From: Nostoc sp. UHCC 0870
Lineage (GTDB): Bacteria > Cyanobacteriota > Cyanobacteriia > Cyanobacteriales > Nostocaceae
Length of the DNA stretch: 64,000 nucleotides
NCBI RefSeq assembly: GCF_022063185.1
Contig: NZ_CP091913.1
Span: forward strand, 1,674,001-1,738,000
Reading direction: 5' to 3'
A program made the position numbers and the translations under genes. The notes under the pieces are model-generated. The model had not been told where the DNA came from, made no database searches, and worked only from the letters and a program-made list of their open reading frames with translations. This document shows positions 10,101 to 19,032 of the stretch, piece by piece; positions within the stretch are counted from its first letter, which is position 1; the number at the start of each line of letters is the position of its first letter.

Positions 10101-12560
10101 TAAATATTCAGCCTCCGCTACCAAATCATACAAACTCAGGGTAAGCTCATATTGATTTTGCCAACTATCAGCTTCGAGGAGTTTTATTCCCGTATTTAAA
10201 TAATCGACAGCGACAGCGTAAGCAGTAGCAACTTTAGCTTTACGTCCAGCTATTAAATTCAACTCAAGTAACCGCTCTTTTTGATGCTTTTTAGTGAAAT
10301 AATCAATCCCTACATTTAACTGATTAACTATATCAAAAATGCGATTTTCTAATTCTGCTTCAGGAGTAGAATTTAAAAGAAGTTGACCAATTCTCAGATG
10401 AGTTGCTTTTTTTTGCTCTTGGGGAATTAGTGAATAAGCCGCTTGTTGGACACGATCATGCAAAAACTTATAACTGACTGTGATTTGATGATGATCTATT
10501 GTTTGATTTGGGCTAGATTGGAAGAATTTATATGTTTCACTCAGAGGAAGAGTTAACTCTTCTTGTAATGCCTTCCACAAGATTGTAGCTGTTTCTGTCT
10601 GAGATAATTTCGAGACGATCGCCAGGGTATCTAAATCAAATTGATTGCCAATACAAGCGGCTAACTTTAAAATATCTTGGGTGGATGGTGGCAGTTTTTG
10701 CAACTGCAACGCCATAAACTCAACCACATCATCAGTTAAAGCTGCTGCCTGCACCTGGACAATATCACACTGCCAATATCCTGCGGCTAAATCAAAACAA
10801 ATCAGTCCATCCTGATACAATCCCTTGAGAAATTGGGTAGCAAAAAAAGGATTACCCTGGGTTTTTTGGTTGACTAATTTAGTTAATGGTTGCGCTAAGG
10901 TTGCTGTACAATTGAGGGTATCGGCAGTTAGTTGATTGAGACTGTTTAAACTCAATGGTTGTAGAGTAATTGTATTTGTTGTTGCTCCTGTTTTTTCGAT
11001 TGCTTCCAGAGTCAACATCAACGGATGAGCAGGGTATACTTCATGGTCACGATACGCCCCAATCACCAGCAAATAACCTGTTTTTGACTCCGCCATTAAT
11101 CCTTGCATCAAGTTGAGGGAAGCGGAATCTGCCCATTGTAAATCATCTAAAAATATAACTAAAGGATGCTCCGGTGTGGTGAAGACATGAATAAACTTTT
11201 GGAACAACAACTTAAAGCGATTTTGTGCTGCATTCCCAGATATTTCTAGTGCGGGTGGTTGTTCTCCAATAATGTGTTCCAATTCGGGAATCACGTCAAT
11301 GATGACTTGTCCATTTTCGCCGACAGCCTCTAAAAGCTGGGTTTTCCAAGTCTGCAATTGTTCATCACTTTCACTTAGCAATTGACCCATTAAATCGCGG
11401 AATGCTTGCACAAAAGCCGAGAAGGGAGTGCTGCGATTAAATTGGTCAAATTTACCTTTAACGAAATAACCGCGTTTCTCGACGATTGGCTTATGAACTT
11501 CATTCACAACAGCAGTTTTTCCAATCCCAGAGAAACCCGCCACTAGCATCAGTTCTGATGTACCGTTACTAACGCGATCAAATGCTTGGAGTAGGGTAGT
11601 AACTTCCTCCTCCCGACCATAGAGTTTTTCAGGTATCAGGAAGCGATCGCAAATATCCCGTGTAGCAATCTCAAATACCTCAATTTTACCTGTGTTTTGC
11701 AGTTGATCCAGACAATTTTGCAAATCATGCTGCAAACCCAATGCACTTTGATAACGATCCTCGGCGTTTTTCGCCATTAATTTGGCAATTATTGGTCCAA
11801 TCACCACGGGGAGTTCTGGCTGCAATTCACACGCTGAGGGTGCAGATTTAGCAATGTGACAATGCACCAATTCTAAAGGATCATCTACTGGAAATGGCAA
11901 CTGTCCCGTTAACAGTTCAAACAACGTCACACCCAAAGCATAAAAATCACTACGATAATCTATCCCTCGATTCATCCGTCCAGTTTGTTCTGGTGCGAGA
12001 TAGGCGAGTGTTCCTTCTAAAACATTGGGGTGTTTAACTGCTTCGGTTTCCTTGGGTAGCAGTGAGGCGATGCTGAAATCAATCAGCTTAATTTCTTTGG
12101 TATCAGGATGAATCAGCAGGTTAGCGGGTTTGATGTCTTTATGGATAACCCGGTGTTGATAGAGATCGTGTAGAATATTCGTCAGTTGAATGGCGATCGC
12201 TAATACATCTACCAAAGACAAAGGGTGGGTTTGACTATATGCTCGCAATGATACCCCACTAAAATCTTCCATTACCAAGGCATAGCTGTTACCATAGGTT
12301 TCTAGGCTAGTAGGGCGGACAATACCGGGAATATGCAGATTTTTAGCGATCGTATATTGGTTGCGAAACTGCAATAGTTCACTGAAGCTAGGATAGTCCC
12401 GCCGGAGTAGCTTAATCACCACAGGTTGCTCTGTACTATCTGCCAGTCTTATTCCACGATAGACAAGCGTTTTAGAGCCGTGATAAAGCTGCTCAATCAA
12501 CTGATATCCAGGCAGCAAAACGGTTGTATCTACGGTTGAATTCATGGACAACGACCTCAT
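7149..12560 (-). CDS. Hybrid Ser/Thr kinase - AAA ATPase - GAF - histidine kinase
   Basis: About 1,800 residues. The N-terminal eukaryotic-like kinase (about 17-285) has VVIK (Lys50) and HKDIKPANL (Asp142), but DFS (161-163) instead of DFG. An AAA/NB-ARC-like ATPase follows (about 315-560, Walker A GFSGIGKT at 342-349, LVIFLDDLQW as Walker B), then a long helical TPR-like region, GAF (about 1390-1530) and histidine kinase core with VAHEINNPVG (His near 1549) and GTGLGLAI near 1765. This is the multi-sensor kinase family abundant in Nostoc (HstK-like), sensing unknown cues. Translation may start at the sixth codon (ATG at 12543-12545), which has GAGG nine bases upstream; the first ATG lacks one. 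No response regulator is adjacent. Confidence 0.92.
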   Translation of the reverse strand: MRSLSMNSTVDTTVLLPGYQLIEQLYHGSKTLVYRGIRLADSTEQPVVIKLLRRDYPSFSELLQFRNQYTIAKNLHIPGIVRPTSLETYGNSYALVMEDFSGVSLRAYSQTHPLSLVDVLAIAIQLTNILHDLYQHRVIHKDIKPANLLIHPDTKEIKLIDFSIASLLPKETEAVKHPNVLEGTLAYLAPEQTGRMNRGIDYRSDFYALGVTLFELLTGQLPFPVDDPLELVHCHIAKSAPSACELQPELPVVIGPIIAKLMAKNAEDRYQSALGLQHDLQNCLDQLQNTGKIEVFEIATRDICDRFLIPEKLYGREEEVTTLLQAFDRVSNGTSELMLVAGFSGIGKTAVVNEVHKPIVEKRGYFVKGKFDQFNRSTPFSAFVQAFRDLMGQLLSESDEQLQTWKTQLLEAVGENGQVIIDVIPELEHIIGEQPPALEISGNAAQNRFKLLFQKFIHVFTTPEHPLVIFLDDLQWADSASLNLMQGLMAESKTGYLLVIGAYRDHEVYPAHPLMLTLEAIEKTGATTNTITLQPLSLNSLNQLTADTLNCTATLAQPLTKLVNQKTQGNPFFATQFLKGLYQDGLICFDLAAGYWQCDIVQVQAAALTDDVVEFMALQLQKLPPSTQDILKLAACIGNQFDLDTLAIVSKLSQTETATILWKALQEELTLPLSETYKFFQSSPNQTIDHHQITVSYKFLHDRVQQAAYSLIPQEQKKATHLRIGQLLLNSTPEAELENRIFDIVNQLNVGIDYFTKKHQKERLLELNLIAGRKAKVATAYAVAVDYLNTGIKLLEADSWQNQYELTLSLYDLVAEAEYLNTNFPTSEFLVKEILIHTEHTLDKIKAYEIQIQAYTAQNKLIEAINIGREVLGLLGIDFPEDGDMETIIAEHGRLKSLFGERLIEDLVNLPELSDLQQGAALRILCGLFAPIYLAKPMLLPLKIFTMVKICIQYGNSPQSAIAYSLYGLFLCASEEITDGYQFGQLAMTILEKFNAEELKSKVYLTFGLFIKHWQDSINSTLDIFLEGLKTGLETGDLEYVGYCANCYAQFLFWTGNNLEFAEAEANKYCSLMQDIKQDVSLIWGNTWRQTVMNLRAKADNPQMLVGECFDEIVTLPSLIQSRNTNGICYVYLAKSFLAYLFGADQAAIEYASLFEEYEQGAAGLLIVPLKNFYQSLSMLSLYPKLDADQQSNYLEKITNNQQKMQKWAGYAPINYQHKFYLVEAERYRVLEDKIAAIDLYDQAIALAKTNGYIQEAALANELAAKFYLQWGKEKVAAGYMQEAYYCYAHWGSLAKTDDLETRYPQLLRPILQQTTQPLSILETFASIATSAYDLHSTRNQSSSSTSINHMFDFTGLLQVSQAMSSTIQLDKLLQTLTQTMLENSGADYCALMLCQEGKLQVRVIANYEQSTLQSVPLENNPSVPVKLIHYVKNTLETVVIHDLKTDLPGMISNYLHQHQPKSVLCLPLINQGHLIGILYLENQVTSNVFNSDRLLVLKFLSSQAVIALENARLYRQVQHTLEDLQQAQVQMVQNEKMSALGNLVAGVAHEINNPVGCIVGNIGAAQEYVNDLLGVIDLYRDKFPQPGTEIEDELETIDLEYLREDLPKLIKAMKDGGDRIKAISRSLRTFSRTDSDQKQPFNLHEGIDSTLLILRHRLKANEHRPAIEVVTEYGNIPHVKCFPGQLNQVFMNILANAIDALDESNQGCSFTEIEAKTSRITIQTTVAGEQVKIAISDNGNGIPEDVKARIFDHLFTTKGVGKGTGLGLAIAQQIIVEKHGGAIAVNSTLGMGTEFLLTLPIA

Positions 12561-12703
12561 CTTACAGGTTACACTGTGTAGGATATTTAAGCCTTAGTAT
12601 GCCCATAATTTCAGTAGGTCTAACGCTGTCCAAGACCAAACAAGGCGAAGGAAAGAATGGTGTTGCTGATTGATACCATGTTCACTTGATTGCTGATGTG
12701 TCT

Positions 12704-12727
12704 CCCCTCCCCGTGAACGGGGAGGGG
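12704..12727. repeat. Perfect 11-bp stem hairpin repeat
   Basis: CCCCTCCCCGT (12704-12714), loop GA, ACGGGGAGGGG (12717-12727). It lies downstream of the minus-strand glycan operon and may stop its transcription, but no U-run follows. It resembles a dispersed Nostoc repeat. Confidence 0.6.
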
Positions 12728-12740
12728 TTGGGGGTGGGGT

Positions 12741-13784
12741 TTAAACTTGAGTGAATTCTTTTACTACTAAATCTGCTTTTTTGATGGGTGGTAAATCAAG
12801 TTTGTGTTGTGGTAGCATCTTGGCATAGCGGTTAGTCAAAAAACAATTGAGTTTTCTATCCCACTTTTTTAATAATCTTTTTAATGGCTTATTCTCATTG
12901 CCAAAGCTGAGTTTACGAACCAAAGGTTTAATAATCGTTGATACTCTGCGTACACCTAATTTTTTGTATTTGGTTTGAAAGTAACCATCCTCAGATAAAT
13001 CCCATTTGGCGCGGATGCGTTGTAAGCTACTTAAAGTCCAAGCATCACTCCAACGCAGCATATAGAAGTGTAAATCACTCCATTTTAGAGGCGGCCCTGG
13101 TACATAGGTGATTAAACTATCAGGTTCAAAATAAACTTTACCACCTGCCTGTATAACATTCATACAAAAATCAAGGTGTTCTTTGGTGTTGAGCATTTCT
13201 TCATCTAAATAGCCAAGACGCTCAAATATTTCAGTGCGAACTAGGGTGCAGTGAAATTCTGCTAATTCTGTTTCAGTCTGCTTGAGTTGGGGACGTAATT
13301 CTGATACTTGATGACCTTGCTTGTACATTTTCTCCCGTAGATGTCTCCGGCCTTTAATATCAATTACAATGTGGCTTTCTCCACCTGCAAAGTGAATTCT
13401 TTGGTGTATTGGCTGCTTTTCACACATTAAAGGTCCGACAACAGTTGCATTTGTTGTTTCTGCACAGTTAATTAAGGCTTCTAACCAACCAGGAGAAACT
13501 ATCACATCGTTATCAATGAATACTAAATATTTAGTATCAACATGACTCAAACCGATATTACGCGCATGGTTGGGAGACAGATAGTAATCTGTGCGAATTA
13601 ATTTAAAGTTATTTTCTTGGGCTTTTGTTTGTAGATAACGATGTACTTTATTAGGTGAATTACCATCAACATAAATTAATTTGAAGGGAATTTTTGTATG
13701 TTCGTAAATACTTTCTAGGGATGCTTGAGTGCAGCTAAAGCGTTCGCGGGGGACAACAATTAGGGTGACAATGGGTTGTGACAT
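12741..13784 (-). CDS. Family 2 glycosyltransferase
   Basis: 347 residues from the chosen ATG (13782-13784, GGAG nine bases upstream; an in-frame ATG exists at 13797-13799 but has no ribosome site). GT-A fold: N-terminal LIYVDGNSPNKV, then LVFIDNDVIVSPGWL (the DxD metal/nucleotide-sugar motif, near 92-95), and an acidic C-terminal acceptor motif KEHLDFC. It transfers one sugar from a nucleotide donor. No membrane segments are evident, so it acts on the cytoplasmic face. It is the last gene of the minus-strand glycan operon, 44 bp after the preceding GT4. Donor and acceptor cannot be told. Confidence 0.88.
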   Translation of the reverse strand: MSQPIVTLIVVPRERFSCTQASLESIYEHTKIPFKLIYVDGNSPNKVHRYLQTKAQENNFKLIRTDYYLSPNHARNIGLSHVDTKYLVFIDNDVIVSPGWLEALINCAETTNATVVGPLMCEKQPIHQRIHFAGGESHIVIDIKGRRHLREKMYKQGHQVSELRPQLKQTETELAEFHCTLVRTEIFERLGYLDEEMLNTKEHLDFCMNVIQAGGKVYFEPDSLITYVPGPPLKWSDLHFYMLRWSDAWTLSSLQRIRAKWDLSEDGYFQTKYKKLGVRRVSTIIKPLVRKLSFGNENKPLKRLLKKWDRKLNCFLTNRYAKMLPQHKLDLPPIKKADLVVKEFTQV

Positions 13785-13828
13785 TTTTGATAACTCCATT
13801 TTGATATGTGTTATGATTTAGATACCGT

Positions 13829-15100
13829 TTATCTAGTTTTTACAAGGTATTTTTGGGCAAGTTGATTATGTACAATCTGTTGGTAGATGTCTACTAATTC
13901 ATCATTTAGCTTGTTCATGTCGTATTTTTCTGCAACACACGCACGTCCTGATTCCCCCATTGCTTCCCAGACTTCAGGATGTGTGATTAAATAGGTTAGT
14001 TTAGTTGCGATCGCATCTGCATCTCGTTCTGGGACTAAAAATCCTGAAACCCCATCCTCTACCAACTCTGGGATTCCGCCATGTCTGGTACTAATTACAG
14101 GTAAACCCATCGCCATCGCTTCTTTTAATGTATTAACTGGCGCATCTTGATTTCCATCTTTACCAGTCACACTAGGAGCAACGAAAATATGGCATTTATC
14201 CAGAACTTCGACAATTTCTTTTTGCTGTTTCCAGCCTAATAATTTAACAATGTGGTTAAGATTTAAATCAGCAATCAGTTGTTGAAAATGTTCTTTTAGT
14301 TCTCCATCACCGATAATATTGTACTCAAGATGAGGGTGATGTTTAGCTACTTGAGCAATGGCTTTAATGACATATTCAATCCCTTTTTTTTCTACTAAAC
14401 GTCCAGTGGTAGCAATACGGATAATCCCATCATTGGGAAAATAACGTTCTTTAAAGAAGAATTTACTACAGTCAATTCCTGAACCGTGGACATGAATTTT
14501 GTTAGCATCACAACCCAAAGCAACTGCTTTATTTTTGAAAAATTCGCAGTTAGCTAAAAAGTAATCTGTCTCTTGAAATAATTCCTGATAAACTTTTTCA
14601 CCCCACTTAGGGAGAAACTTACTAATATCTGCACCCCGAAAAGTAGAAATTAATTTACCCTCGATTAAACCAAGTTGACGAAACCACACACCGAACACGC
14701 CCAAGGTGCTAAATTGACAGTGGATGATGTCGTAAGATTTTTTTTCTAAAAATGGTAATGCTCGATAGAGCATTTTTAATGATTTGGCTTGACTAACGTA
14801 GCGGGAAGTATTCATTAATTGCAGACAAACAGCAGGATTTTTGGGAAAATTTAGTAGCAGTAAACTTAACCCTTTTACCCATCGCCATAATTCGTTATTT
14901 GGTCGAGTGGGAGCGTAAATTGTTCGTTCTATTAATTGATATTGTTCAACTAACGGATGTACTTTAGATATATTAGTAGGACGACCATCAAGAGAGTAGA
15001 TATCAACCTCGTGTCCCCGTTCGATAGTACCGACAATTTGATTGACAATAAACGGCTCAGATAACACAGGGAAATGTGCTACAAAAAAGGCGACTTTCAT
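13829..15100 (-). CDS. GT4 glycosyltransferase (WcaL/HepE-like), copy B
   Basis: 423 residues, GT-B fold. The N-terminus MKVAFFVAHFPVLSEPFIVNQ is the acceptor half. The C-terminal donor half contains TTGRLVEKKGIEY, NIIGDGELK and the EX7E segment NTLKEAMAMGLPVIST followed by GGIPELVEDG. WcaL-type enzymes add hexoses to lipid-linked exopolysaccharide precursors. It is a tandem paralogue of 15112-16395: the two are far more alike in the donor half than in the acceptor half, down to long identical DNA stretches. Spacing to the upstream gene is 11 bp, so the two are co-transcribed. Confidence 0.9.
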   Translation of the reverse strand: MKVAFFVAHFPVLSEPFIVNQIVGTIERGHEVDIYSLDGRPTNISKVHPLVEQYQLIERTIYAPTRPNNELWRWVKGLSLLLLNFPKNPAVCLQLMNTSRYVSQAKSLKMLYRALPFLEKKSYDIIHCQFSTLGVFGVWFRQLGLIEGKLISTFRGADISKFLPKWGEKVYQELFQETDYFLANCEFFKNKAVALGCDANKIHVHGSGIDCSKFFFKERYFPNDGIIRIATTGRLVEKKGIEYVIKAIAQVAKHHPHLEYNIIGDGELKEHFQQLIADLNLNHIVKLLGWKQQKEIVEVLDKCHIFVAPSVTGKDGNQDAPVNTLKEAMAMGLPVISTRHGGIPELVEDGVSGFLVPERDADAIATKLTYLITHPEVWEAMGESGRACVAEKYDMNKLNDELVDIYQQIVHNQLAQKYLVKTR

Positions 15101-15111
15101 GATTTTATATT

Positions 15112-16395
15112 TTAGATATGAGTTAATTCTTCTCTCAAAACTGGTAGAGGTAATTCAGGTTGCAGAACTTGTTGATAAATGGCGACTAATTCATCATTTA
15201 GCTTGTTCATGTCGTATTTTTCTTCAACACGCGCACGTCCAGCTTGACCCATTGTTTCCCACAATTGGGGATGCTGAATAAGATAGGATAATTTAGTTGC
15301 GATCGCATCCGTATCTCGTTCTGGTACTAAAAACCCTGAAACCCCATCCTCTACTAATTCTGGGATACCGCCGTGTGTCGTGCTAATTACAGGTAAACCC
15401 ATCGCCATCGCTTCTTTTAATGTATTGACTGGCGCATCTTGATTACCATCAGCAGCCGTCACACTAGGCGCGATAAAAATATGAGCATTATTGAGAACTT
15501 CAACGATTTCTTTTTGTTGCTTCCATCCCAATAATTTGACGATATGACCAATATTTAGTTCCGCAATTAGTTTTTCAAAATGTTCCTTTAACTCGCCATC
15601 ACCGATTATTTTGTATTCAATATTTGGATATTCTTTAGCTACTTTAGCAACTGCACGAATAGCATATTCAATCCCCTTCTTTTCTACTAATCTTCCAGTT
15701 GTCGCAATCTGCACCTTACCATCAGCAGGGAAATAACGAGGTTTAAAGGCGAACTTACGACAATCTAAGCCAGAACCATGAACAACAATTCTATCAGAAT
15801 CACAGCCTAAATTAATCGCGCGATCGCCAAAAAATTTGCAATTCGCCAAAAAAAACTCCCCTTCCCGAAACAGTTGCTCATAAACATCCCTGCCATTTTC
15901 CTCCACATATTTACTAATATCAATACCCCGAAAAGTCGTAATTAACTTACCAGAAATTATCCCCGCCTCCCGATAAGCAAGAGCAATAGGTGCTAACGTG
16001 CCAAATTGACAGTGAATAATATCATATACACCATCTTCAAGCAGAGGTGAAATTCGATAAAAAGTTTTTAAAGTAGCTACTTCCTTGTCATACTTCCCTA
16101 ACTGAAAAAAGCGCAAACTTTTTAAAGAACCCAGATAAATATTCCTGACTAATAATCCAATACCCTTAAAAAAACGCCAAACAATATTCTCAGGAACAGC
16201 AGGAGGAAAAAAGGTACAATCCATCAACTTATATTCCTCCACAATCGGATGAACCTTACCCGTATAATTCTTAGGTAAACCATTCACAGGATAAATATAA
16301 ACCTCATGTCCCCTATCAATCAAACCCGTAATTTGATTAAGAATAAAAGCCTCAGATAAAACCGGAAACCGCCAAACAATAAAAGCCACCTTCAT
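15112..16395 (-). CDS. GT4 glycosyltransferase (WcaL/HepE-like), copy A
   Basis: 427 residues, GT-B fold: MKVAFIVWRFPVLSEAFILNQ at the N-terminus and TTGRLVEKKGIEYAIRA, KIIGDGELK and NTLKEAMAMGLPVIST in the donor half. Same family as its downstream neighbour, with which it forms a tandem duplication. The ATG overlaps the stop of the phosphatase gene by 4 bp and has a strong GGAGG seven bases upstream. That GGAGG lies inside an ACGCGGAGG short repeat (about 16403-16446), which also encodes the tail of the upstream protein. Likely adds a sugar to a lipid-linked glycan. Confidence 0.9.
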   Translation of the reverse strand: MKVAFIVWRFPVLSEAFILNQITGLIDRGHEVYIYPVNGLPKNYTGKVHPIVEEYKLMDCTFFPPAVPENIVWRFFKGIGLLVRNIYLGSLKSLRFFQLGKYDKEVATLKTFYRISPLLEDGVYDIIHCQFGTLAPIALAYREAGIISGKLITTFRGIDISKYVEENGRDVYEQLFREGEFFLANCKFFGDRAINLGCDSDRIVVHGSGLDCRKFAFKPRYFPADGKVQIATTGRLVEKKGIEYAIRAVAKVAKEYPNIEYKIIGDGELKEHFEKLIAELNIGHIVKLLGWKQQKEIVEVLNNAHIFIAPSVTAADGNQDAPVNTLKEAMAMGLPVISTTHGGIPELVEDGVSGFLVPERDTDAIATKLSYLIQHPQLWETMGQAGRARVEEKYDMNKLNDELVAIYQQVLQPELPLPVLREELTHI

Positions 16396-17144
16396 AGTAA
16401 AACCTCCGCGTCACTCCGCGTAAACCTCCGCGATACTTTGCGTTTAAAAATCCTTCCTCTCTTCTCCTTCCTCAAAAAATCCAAATGACTATTCAAATTC
16501 ATCACCTCCAACGCCCCAGAACCCAAACAACCATCAGGAAAATGCAGTATACTAATCCCACAATTAGACTGTTGAAAGCGGTGATAAAACTCAGGACTTA
16601 TACCCAAAGCAGTCCCAATCAAAGCCCGATTTGTACCCCCATGTGCAACCACCAGCAAAGTTTTATCAACCTGATTTGGTAACACCTCCTGCCAAAAATC
16701 TTGTACCCGTTCATATAAATTTAGAGCTGGATAAAACCGTTGTTCAGTATCTACTAGCATCCAAAACTCATGGGGGCGTTGTTTCCAGAGTTGATACGCT
16801 TCCGGGAATATTTCCCGCACATATTGAAACGCTAAACCCTCCCAGGCAGGCATATCATTTTCTCGTAACTTCTTATCAATAAAAACTGCATTTTCTGGAA
16901 CATCAATTACCTTTAAAATCTCCTTAGCGGTTTCCTGCGCCCGCTTCAAAGAACTAATATAAACAGCATCAAATGCAATTCCCTGGAGAAACTCGGCTGT
17001 AATTCTTGCATCCCTGCGTCCAACTTCAGTTAATACTGACTCATCACTACTACCTTGATATAAACCCAAAGCATTAAACGTACTTTCTCCGTGGCGCAAA
17101 AGAACCACGCGAGTTCCTGAGCTTTTTTCAAGCTTCAACTGCAT
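16392..17144 (-). CDS. Histidine phosphatase (phosphoglycerate mutase-like)
   Basis: 250 residues. VVLLRHGESTFNALGLYQG near residue 13 carries the RHG phosphohistidine motif, with SSLKRAQETAKEIL (second Arg) and LLVVAHGGTNRALIG (second His, near 167). The fold suits removal of phosphate from a sugar phosphate or small ester. In this operon it may dephosphorylate a sugar precursor, matching the phosphotransferase in the opposite operon; that is inference. It overlaps the ABC exporter gene by 17 bp at its start and the GT4 by 4 bp at its end. The last 15 or so residues (KRKVSRRFTRSDAEVLL) are encoded by a repetitive ACGCGGAGG tract and are probably not part of the fold. Confidence 0.85.
   Translation of the reverse strand: MQLKLEKSSGTRVVLLRHGESTFNALGLYQGSSDESVLTEVGRRDARITAEFLQGIAFDAVYISSLKRAQETAKEILKVIDVPENAVFIDKKLRENDMPAWEGLAFQYVREIFPEAYQLWKQRPHEFWMLVDTEQRFYPALNLYERVQDFWQEVLPNQVDKTLLVVAHGGTNRALIGTALGISPEFYHRFQQSNCGISILHFPDGCLGSGALEVMNLNSHLDFLRKEKRGRIFKRKVSRRFTRSDAEVLL
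16403..16446. repeat. CGCGGAGG-type short repeat at a gene junction
   Basis: Three GCGGAGG-like units on the minus strand covering the 3' end of the phosphatase gene and the ribosome site of the following GT4. Same family as 24559-24586, 27570-27606 and 28651-28693. Confidence 0.75.
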
Positions 17145-18975
17145 AGATATCTCCTTCTGGTTCTACAATGCTTTGTATCTGGTATAAAGTGGCATAACAG
17201 CCACCAAGTCGCATCAATTCTGCGTGCGTACCTTGTTCTACAATACGTCCCCCATCGACGTAGAGAATCATATCTGCATTCTCTACCGCCTTAAGGTTGT
17301 GAGAAATAATAAACGTTGTCCGCCCCTCGGTTAGTTTATTGAGTGCAGCGTTGACGATATATTCATTCTTTTTATCTAAACCTGTAGTAGCTTCATCCAG
17401 AATAACTATTGGTGCTTGACGTATTGCAGCACGAGCGATCGCAATTCTTTGTCTTTGTCCTCCTGATAGTGTACCACCGCGATCGCCCAAAATTGTATCG
17501 TAGCCTTGGGGCAATTTCAGAATAAATTCGTGAGCATTCGCCAACTTTGCAGCTTTTTCTACTTCTTTATGGGAGCATCCTAATTTACCGTAAGCAATGT
17601 TTTCTCTCACACTCACAGCAAATAACACACTATCTTGCAAAACTACGCTGATTTGCTGTCTGAGAGAATTTAAAGTATATTCACGAATATCTTGACCGTC
17701 GATGACAATCCGCCCCGCTTCTGGGTCATACAGTCGTAATATTAAACTGAGAAGCGTTGATTTACCGCTACCAGAAGCCCCGACTAACGCTACTTGCTGT
17801 CCCGGTTGCACTATACAATTAATATCTTTTAAGATTTTGTTCCCTGTGTCGTAGCTGAAAGCCACATTTTCAAACCGCACCGCACCAAATAAAGGATGCG
17901 CTGGTTTCGCCCTAGGTAAATCTTTTACATTTGGTTCATAGTCGAGAATTTCCACCACCCGTTCCCCGGAAGCTGTAGCTTTAGCAATTTGTCCGATTTG
18001 GTTAGATATTTTCCGCATCGGTTCAAAAGCATTTTTCAAATAAGTCATAAACACCAACAGTTCCCCAGGAGTGAGTTGCTTGTTTAGTACCACATGAGAA
18101 CCACGCCACAACACCACAGCAATAATAATCGCCATTAAAATTTGTACAGCCCTTTCAAGTGCGGCTGATAGCCTCAAAGATTCGATAGCTTCATCTAAAC
18201 TCTTCTGATTTTGCGTTGAAAAAACACCGTGTAGCATTTTCTGAAGAGATAGAACTTGCACCACCTTAATTGCACCCATAGTTTCGCCCGTAGTTGCGGC
18301 TAAAACACCTTCAGAATCACGATGTTTTTTAGCAAACTTGCGAATGCGGGTAATCATGTTGCTAGTCAATAAAATTAATAATGGGAAAATCGCCGTAACT
18401 ACTAATGCTAATTCCCAATTTAGCCAAAACATAATAGCTAACATTCCCAAAAGGGAGAATGTATTAGTAAATAAAGGTAAAGCTGTTTTCACCGTCACCG
18501 TCCGCATCTTTTCAATATCGGCGGTGACACGGGTGATTAAATCCCCACCTTTAGACTTTTGGTGAAAGGATAAAGAAAGATGTTGTAAATGATTGAAAAC
18601 ATCACCGCGTACCTCCGACAATACCCGCACCACAGCCAAAGACATTCCATAGGTGCTGAGGTATGCAGCAATGCTACCCACTCCAGAAATAACTACAATA
18701 GCTACAGCCGATAAAGTTAATAATACAATTGGACTAAATCCAAATGTATTAGGAATATTTACAGTATTAGTATGAGCAGGTATCAGAATATAATCAAATA
18801 CATATTTTAAAGGCCAAGGTTCAAGCAAACGTAAGCCTGTTTCTATTAACAGAGCCAGAAAAGAACCAGCAATTAAAAGTTTTTCTTTGCGGATATAAGC
18901 CGAGAATTTTGCTAATATCCGCAAAATACCTGGGATAACTCCTGTTAATTCCTTTTCTTTGGCACGCTGTCCCAT
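17128..18975 (-). CDS. ABC exporter, fused membrane and ATPase domains (MsbA/HepA-like)
   Basis: 615 residues. Six membrane segments lie between about 25 and 320. The nucleotide-binding domain has VGASGSGKSTLL (Walker A, near 397-408), LSGGQRQRIAIARA (signature, near 508), ILDEATTGLD and the ISHNLKAVENAD H-loop. It is a half-transporter acting as homodimer in the inner membrane, of the type that flips lipid-linked sugars or glycolipids; HepA of the heterocyst envelope polysaccharide island is the named relative. It is paralogous to 25755-27557 in the divergent operon, sharing the N-terminal LRLLEPWPLKYVFDY segment. The substrate is presumably the product of the neighbouring glycosyltransferases. 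Confidence 0.9.
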   Translation of the reverse strand: MGQRAKEKELTGVIPGILRILAKFSAYIRKEKLLIAGSFLALLIETGLRLLEPWPLKYVFDYILIPAHTNTVNIPNTFGFSPIVLLTLSAVAIVVISGVGSIAAYLSTYGMSLAVVRVLSEVRGDVFNHLQHLSLSFHQKSKGGDLITRVTADIEKMRTVTVKTALPLFTNTFSLLGMLAIMFWLNWELALVVTAIFPLLILLTSNMITRIRKFAKKHRDSEGVLAATTGETMGAIKVVQVLSLQKMLHGVFSTQNQKSLDEAIESLRLSAALERAVQILMAIIIAVVLWRGSHVVLNKQLTPGELLVFMTYLKNAFEPMRKISNQIGQIAKATASGERVVEILDYEPNVKDLPRAKPAHPLFGAVRFENVAFSYDTGNKILKDINCIVQPGQQVALVGASGSGKSTLLSLILRLYDPEAGRIVIDGQDIREYTLNSLRQQISVVLQDSVLFAVSVRENIAYGKLGCSHKEVEKAAKLANAHEFILKLPQGYDTILGDRGGTLSGGQRQRIAIARAAIRQAPIVILDEATTGLDKKNEYIVNAALNKLTEGRTTFIISHNLKAVENADMILYVDGGRIVEQGTHAELMRLGGCYATLYQIQSIVEPEGDIYAVEA

Positions 18976-19032
18976 TAATTATCTCTCTCCTTGACTAAAT
19001 ATAATTTCTCTCAATTTATTCTCCTTCGAGTG

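Noticed and set aside
12704..12727. Classical rho-independent terminator for the glycan operon
   Set aside because: The stem is perfect but no U-run follows on the minus strand, and the sequence looks like a dispersed repeat. Listed as a repeat.
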